Source: Oenanthe sinensis | Lineage: Eukaryota; Streptophyta; Magnoliopsida; Apiales; Apiaceae | Direction of reading: 5' to 3' | NCBI GenBank assembly: GCA_028671895.1 | Contig: CM053810.1 | Coordinates: 29,057,501 to 29,121,500 of the forward strand | Length of the DNA stretch: 64,000 bases | In this document: in pieces, positions 59,901 through 64,000 of the stretch | Numbering within the stretch: position 1 is the first letter of the stretch | How the letters are laid out: each line of letters begins with the position of its first letter | Translations under genes and position numbers: made by a program | The notes under the pieces: model-generated | Databases searched by the model: none | What the model saw: only the letters and a program-made list of their open reading frames with translations | What the model was told of the DNA's origin: nothing

Positions 59901-59953
59901 AGAAGTATACCTTCTTCCATTTGTTCATCAGATAGGTTAGGGATGTACACATC
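56910..59953 (-). pseudogene. RE6 extra ORF, C-terminal part
   Basis: Successive minus-strand open pieces (59950-59345, 59354-58872, 58847-58593, 57940-57575, 57499-57245, 57248-56910) form one decayed reading frame set. The first piece is acidic, then Ser/Thr/Pro-rich. The 58872-59354 piece carries a repeated phrase, with RRDVGS/HRRD and QVRLS-like segments. The end is Lys/Arg/Glu-rich and helical. It has the same layout as the RE1 and RE4 extra ORFs. Function unknown. Confidence 0.65.
59951..59953. repeat. CACTA target site duplication, left copy (ATC)
   Basis: ATC on both sides of the element (59951-59953 and 62920-62922); CACTA transposons make 3-base duplications. Confidence 0.85.
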
Positions 59954-59983
59954 CACTACTAGAAAAACTGGATTAGACATCAG
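59954..59983 (+). repeat. CACTA left terminal inverted repeat
   Basis: Begins CACTACTAGAAAAACTGG and continues to TTAGACATCAG. It differs from the right end at about six of 30 positions. Confidence 0.88.
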
Positions 59984-60131
59984 TTAAAAACTGATGTCTG
60001 TAGAAATTTAAACCAATGTCTTCGTGGGCGATGTTAAAGCTCCTGCTTTTTAACATCAGTTTATAACCGATGTGTAAGATTACATACCACATCGTTTTCT
60101 TATAACAAATTGATGTCTATAATTGTCATTA

Positions 60132-60425
60132 ACATCAGTTTCTTATTTACAAACTGATGTAATAGTTTTAGATTAACATCAGTTTCTTATTTTCAAACTG
60201 ATGTAATAGTTCTAGATTAACATCAGTTTCTTATTTTCAAAATGATGTAATAGCTTTATGTTAACATCAGTTTCCTATTTTCAAACTGATGTCATAACTT
60301 TAGGTTAACATCAGTTTCTTAGTTTCAAAATGATGTAATAGCTTTGAGTTAACATCAGTTTCCTATTTTCAAACTGATGTCATAACTTTGTCTGGACATC
60401 AGTTTCCTGTATAAAATGATGTCTG
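60132..60425. repeat. CACTA left subterminal array: seven 44-base units
   Basis: ACATCAGTTTC starts at 60132, 60176, 60220, 60264, 60308, 60352 and 60396, exactly 44 bases apart. Each unit pairs ACATCAGTTT with AAACTGATGT (or a near form), so each is a potential hairpin. Subterminal repeats of CACTA elements bind the element's own transposition protein. Confidence 0.93.
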
Positions 60426-60665
60426 ATTACCTGTTTAACCATTCACATACAACATGCACGCCAAAAAAAGTTACCAAACCAATAAGAAACTACCAAATTT
60501 AATTACTCTAACATACCAATTCTACATCCATCCAATCTAACTATAGATCCATCCATCCAATCCAACTACACAAACATACATATAATCCAAACATCAAGTA
60601 CTAATACATCCATGCATCTATTTGACTACAATCAAAATAATATAATGGAGAGTAGTGTAACCCAA

Positions 60666-61077
60666 CTACATGATGGCTTGTATATAATCAAGTGTCTCCC
60701 AGCGAACGACATCAAGTTCCTCCCTTTTGTAAGTCCTGCGAGTCTTAGAGCTCCACTGTAAATATATAACACAAACAAATCAGCAATTTGAAACCTACTA
60801 TAAAATAGATATTTTGCTTAAAAGTTGCTCAAGTTATAACAAAAATGCCTTAATTAACACTCGAAAGTAGTGCAAAAATGCCTTATTGTTAATTTTGACA
60901 TTGTTTTGTTTTTGACAGTTTGATTTAAATATTATTGTTAATTATTGCATCTCTAACAATAAATATATAGAAAAATACCTTGCTTAAAAGCTTCATCTCC
61001 TCGTCCTCAATTATATCTTTTATATATCGCATTACTACATACCCACATTCTGTACCGCCTGGTTGTTTAGGGCATCC
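60666..61077 (-). pseudogene. Ulp1-like (peptidase C48) C-terminal exons, relic of an autonomous CACTA
   Basis: Two minus-strand exons, 61077-60979 and 60755-60666, have proper AG/GT borders and join in phase 0 for 62 residues ending at TAG. The first has GCPKQPGGTECGYVVMRYIK, the conserved segment of Ulp1-type cysteine proteases. It includes the oxyanion Gln and the catalytic Cys six residues later. The second ends with a TYKREELDVVRWETL-type tail. Upstream exons with the His and Asp residues are missing, so this is a fragment. Plant autonomous CACTA elements often carry Ulp1-like genes, so it was probably native to the element. Confidence 0.75.
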
Positions 61078-62147
61078 CTATATATTCCGGAAAATTGTTG
61101 ACAATTAAAACAGCTTCTAGGCAAGCTAGTGCACTGTGCACCAGATGGACACTTTACGAAAGCTATTGAATTTAAACACAGTACTATTTTAACCATTATA
61201 TACCTGGCACTGTCCACTTGGCACAATAAAAAACAATACTGGTATGCAGAGAGTCTGATAATTTCTCACTTGAAGCAAATTATTAGCTACATGTAGTCCT
61301 ACAAACACAATACTGGCATACAGAAATTCTGAATTTTCCTTGTACCAAACTGTCAGCTACATTATATCTTATATGCTAATTTTTCCAATCCCCATCGTAT
61401 AATGAAATGAGACATTGCCACTGTGCAGAGACAGATATTATGCGACATTTGCCATATGGGCTGTGAAAAACAATGAAGGCAATCCCTATATACTGTAAGA
61501 GAGTAAACGTTCAATTTCTTCCAGACAAGCATCACCTATAAGTACAGGAACCCATACTATCTAATGAACAAACCAAAGATAAAAATGATAGGAACCTACT
61601 ATTCAACAAAATAATGGAGAGCGACAGCCTACCAATAACAAGCAGCCCATTTACAACTTGACAAGGTCATCAGCAAAATGAAGTTTCCTTGAATAATATT
61701 AATTTTATGCATACTTAAAAACATAACATATATTAACCATATCCATACTTAATATATATGTCTATATATGAAACTTACTCTATTCTTCTAAGCAAAATAA
61801 AAACAGAGTTGTCAGACCATCAAATATTAATAAAAGAGTCGAAAGGGGATAAGACATCAAACATCACAAGGCAAAACAACAGAATGAAAGCCTGAATTCC
61901 AAGGCATCTAGAACGAGCATAATCAATTAATCAGTCAACTCGAAATAATTAATATGAATAATAGCAATAGCAAACTAAATAAAACTTCCACAACAACTCA
62001 TTCTGCAAGTGAACCATTTTCATTCCAAGTTCCAACATTCGAGTGGAGTCATGAATCTTAAACTGAAAGGCTTACAAATATAAGAAACACAAACCCCCTT
62101 AACTGTGAAACATAAAGGTACCAAGTCCAAGGCAAGTAGCATTGTCC
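61078..62147 (-). other. CACTA internal non-coding stretch
   Basis: No exon I can recognise. The right part (about 61950-62147) is probably the RPL39 3' untranslated region. Two similar short stretches near 61125 and 61205 (minus-strand CCA..TGG..ACAGTGC) may be decayed duplicates. Confidence 0.45.
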
Positions 62148-62547
62148 TTAAAAGCCGAGCTTGGTTCTGCGCCAATGCCTGCGCTTAGCATTGTACCTAT
62201 AGATACATACAAACAAAGATAATTTAATAAATAAAAGAAGCTAACAATAAAACACATAGACGACATAAAATGTAAATAAGAAAGTGGAAATGAACCTGAT
62301 GGTATTGTCAGTACGCATACGGATCCAATGAGGGATGGGGCGATTCTGCCTCATCTTCTTGGCCAGCTTCTTCTTTATTATAAATGTCTTGTGTGACGGC
62401 TACTTAGTGCATACATCCAACAAAAACAATACATACAATATTAGTGTCACATAATATCATACATATATAAAAGCAATACATACATACATACATAATTATT
62501 AGTGAGTTTGTGGCGAGAGAGAGAGTGAGAGATAGATGAATCACCAT
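62148..62547 (-). CDS. RPL39: 60S ribosomal protein L39 (eL39), complete gene with introns inside a CACTA transposon
   Basis: Exon 1 ends with the ATG itself (62547-62545), followed by donor GTGATT. Exon 2 is 62399-62296 and exon 3 is 62196-62148. They splice in frame to exactly 51 codons plus TAA, the usual eL39 length. Recognisable parts are PSHKTFIIKKKLAKKMRQ, PIPHWIRMRTDNTIR and a C-terminus ending RTKLGF. Introns of 145 and 99 bases have GT...AG borders. eL39 is a small basic protein lining the exit tunnel of the cytosolic large ribosomal subunit. No stop, frameshift or splice-site damage is seen. Its retained introns exclude a processed copy. It lies wholly within the transposon ends, so it is a captured gene; whether it is expressed is unknown. 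Confidence 0.95.
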
Positions 62548-62606
62548 TCTATTGTTACGGGTTGCAAAAGGGGAGACAGAGCAGCAGCGATTTATGTTTA
62601 CAATAA

Positions 62607-62703
62607 GTATATATATCACAAAACCCTAAGACCGAGAGATATGATATGAATCCAGATATTTGTTATTGGACTTGTTATTGGGCTATTGTCGAATACGGCC
62701 CAA
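62607..62703 (-). promoter_or_regulatory. RPL39 promoter: TATA-like box, telo-box and site II motifs
   Basis: Upstream of the RPL39 ATG are a TATATATAT stretch (62608-62616), a telo-box AAACCCTAA (62621-62629) and two site II-type motifs: TGGGCT at 62679-62684 and GGCCCA at 62697-62702. Telo-box plus site II is the known promoter signature of plant ribosomal protein genes. The capture therefore includes the promoter. Confidence 0.8.
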
Positions 62704-62775
62704 CCTATCAAAATATTTGCAAAGGCGGGGGAAAAGGAACTAGAGCGGGAATTATTTTTTTTTGGAAACACCTTT

Positions 62776-62889
62776 CACATCGGTTAGTGCAATAACTGAT
62801 GTTAAAAATATATAAAAGACATCAGTTGTCAAAAAACGATGTAATAAATAGCATTGACATCGGTTTCAATTCTAACCGATGTTAAAGGC
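62776..62889. repeat. CACTA right subterminal repeats
   Basis: ACATCGGTT, AACTGATGT, ACATCAGTT, AACGATGT, ACATCGGTTT and AACCGATGT occur in facing pairs. They are variants of the left-end motif, without its regular 44-base spacing. Confidence 0.85.
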
Positions 62890-62919
62890 GTGATGTCTAT
62901 TCTCCTTTTTATAGTAGTG
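62890..62919 (-). repeat. CACTA right terminal inverted repeat
   Basis: Read on the minus strand it begins CACTACTATAAAAAGGAG and runs to ATAGACATCAC. Confidence 0.88.
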
Positions 62920-62922
62920 ATC
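62920..62922. repeat. CACTA target site duplication, right copy (ATC)
   Basis: Matches 59951-59953. Confidence 0.85.
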
Positions 62923-63949
62923 TGTGGTCTGAGTCTCTTCCAATACGTTCTCAATAGCTACCTCATCTGGTGCATTTTCAGGGCTTTGCCTTTGTTGTTC
63001 TTTTGCAGGATCTGGTTCTTGTTCATTCTCAGAACCAGCTTTATCCATGATTTCGTCTTCTTTTTTAGTTTCTGGTTCTTCTTCTTCTTCTGATGTTTCA
63101 ACTTCAGTCTCTTGCTGAGAGGCTGCTTCTTTTTCTCCTTCTTCACTTGCTGACTCATCAGATTGAGAAACATGTTCTTCTTCTTCTGCAGCTTCTTCTT
63201 CAGCCTGTCTAAGAAGAGCAAAATAATCTTGAATATAATTAGTTATTGGAGCAAGAGAAAACTTGTTTGGGTAGTCAGCCTCATGTTGTATCAACAATAT
63301 TGTTTTGAACTGTAGTGGGGGTGATTCTTCCAAAGGACTATTCTGAAATGATTGAAGTTGATCAGCGTTCAGTACTTGATTCAACACCAACTGCAAAAAT
63401 CTTGGATATAAATAAAAGTTCTCCATAGTTGATTCTGACCTCTGAAGCCATTGCATAAGCAATCACCTTGAATTGAGTAATCCCGCGGAAGCCACCTGTC
63501 TTTAGTGCAAAACCATGAGACAAAATGTTGAAGAATAGATTCCACTCCCTTGGTAGATGATGCTTTTAGATTTTTTTCGTGAGATTATTATTTTTGGTGC
63601 AGTGCAGAAACATGAAGAAGTTATTTAGGTATGTCCGAGATGATTCATCTTCAAAATCTTCAGTTGGTAAATTAAGTGCTTGATTGATGTCATTTTCTAT
63701 TATTCACACTTTTTGTCACTGAATTTTATAAGTGAAAGCTGATATTCCATCTGCAGATATGTTTTTAGCAGACCTGTTCACCTGTCAAAGAAGATTTCTA
63801 TTCAATGGAACATTAGTACTTAGAGCATAACGGACCATAGAACTTTCATTTAAAAAACGGGCCCATTTACCTAACTCCCCTACTTCAGTCCAGTCATCTA
63901 CTAAAATAGATAAATAATTAGTGTTTTTAATCTCAAAATGACCTGCCAT
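62923..63949 (-). pseudogene. RE6 extra ORF, N-terminal part
   Basis: The minus-strand ATG at 63949 (MAGHFEIKNTNYLSILVDDW) probably starts the extra ORF. An early TGA and other stops break it before the 63462-62923 piece. That piece has a structured start and then a long Glu-rich run with EEEAAEEEEHVSQSDES. It meets the CACTA element in frame with the segment beyond 59950. No known domain is recognised with confidence; the N-terminal layout resembles RE1's at 5002-4661. Confidence 0.6.
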
Positions 63950-64000
63950 TTAATTAAAGTGAAAGGTAATTTTTACGAATTAAAAATACTAATTAAAGTT
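63950..64000 (-). other. RE6 spacer upstream of the extra ORF
   Basis: AT-rich, no gene seen before the window ends. Confidence 0.4.

Larger units (their letters stand above)
59954..62919 (-). mobile_element. CACTA transposon carrying a whole RPL39 gene
   Basis: 2,966 bases bounded by imperfect 30-base inverted ends beginning CACTACTAGAAAAA and (from the right) CACTACTATAAAAA. It is flanked by ATC duplications and has dense subterminal repeats at both ends. Inside are two exons of a Ulp1-like protease and a complete RPL39 gene, both on the minus strand. There is no transposase, so it would need a helper. It interrupts the RE6 extra ORF: removing the element plus one ATC rejoins the flanking frames. 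Confidence 0.92.
46438..64000 (-). mobile_element. RE6: SIRE-like copia, 3' part, interrupted by RE7 and a CACTA element
   Basis: On the minus strand this carries part of an extra ORF, a purine tract and a 3' LTR that runs to 46438. RE7 splits the LTR and the CACTA element splits the ORF. Its gag-pol and 5' LTR lie beyond the window. The purine tract, the GGGGGG/CCCCCC tract near the LTR end and the extra ORF place it with RE1, RE2 and RE4. Its LTR motif set is different from theirs. Confidence 0.8.

Noticed and set aside
61035..61226. 63-codon minus-strand ORF across the Ulp1 exon
   Set aside because: Wrong frame; the spliced exon in the other frame gives the recognisable protease motif.
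62404..62619. 71-codon minus-strand ORF
   Set aside because: It reads through RPL39 intron 1 and the 5' leader and does not start at the RPL39 ATG frame.

Overview
This window is plant nuclear DNA, from a core eudicot judging by its genes and repeats; the species cannot be read from the sequence. It holds one ordinary host gene, an AFB2-type auxin receptor with three exons at 41799-44277, in a landscape of nested transposons. Nearly everything else belongs to seven LTR retrotransposons and one CACTA DNA transposon, most of them inserted into one another.

Layout. RE1 (1-12770, minus) is a decayed SIRE/Maximus-like Ty1-copia element whose 3' LTR is cut by the window start. It sits in the gag start of RE2, a second SIRE-like element on the minus strand (12771-14732, continuing at 29048-30117). 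RE2's extra ORF is split by RE3 (14733-29042, plus), a complete Tekay/Del-type Ty3-gypsy chromovirus with 4.2 kb LTRs and target duplication ATTCA. RE4 (30526-40925, plus) is a complete, very young SIRE-like element with target duplication TACAA and an uninterrupted pol ORF; it ends about 870 bases upstream of the AFB2 start codon. Downstream of AFB2 come a MITE-like end and a remnant LTR element, RE5 (45185-46330). RE6 (46438 to the window end, minus) is a third SIRE-like lineage. Its 3' LTR is split by RE7 (47107-56095, minus), a complete copia element with one uninterrupted 1321-residue gag-pol ORF and target duplication CAGTG. Its extra ORF is split by a CACTA transposon (59954-62919, target duplication ATC).

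The most striking find is in that CACTA element: a complete, intron-containing ribosomal protein gene (eL39/RPL39; three exons, exactly 51 codons, no disabling change). It carries its own promoter, with a telo-box and site II motifs, and lies beside two leftover exons of a Ulp1-like protease typical of autonomous plant CACTA elements.

A second theme is that each SIRE-like family has its own short motif repeated many times in its LTR. RE1 uses TTGACAGTAA, RE2 and RE4 use ATCAAYYGAT-like words, RE4 also uses ACTCTGA, and RE6 uses TTGTTGCGCC/GGCGCCAC. In RE1 and RE4 the same words also recur inside coding regions, where RE4's version reads as Asn-Ser-Asp runs.

How the parts relate: the retroelements make their own Gag, protease, integrase and reverse transcriptase, and only RE7 and RE4's pol look undamaged. 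AFB2 is the host's auxin co-receptor and keeps its miR393 site. The RPL39 copy may be a host gene being moved by the CACTA element. All counts of LTR differences here were made by eye.
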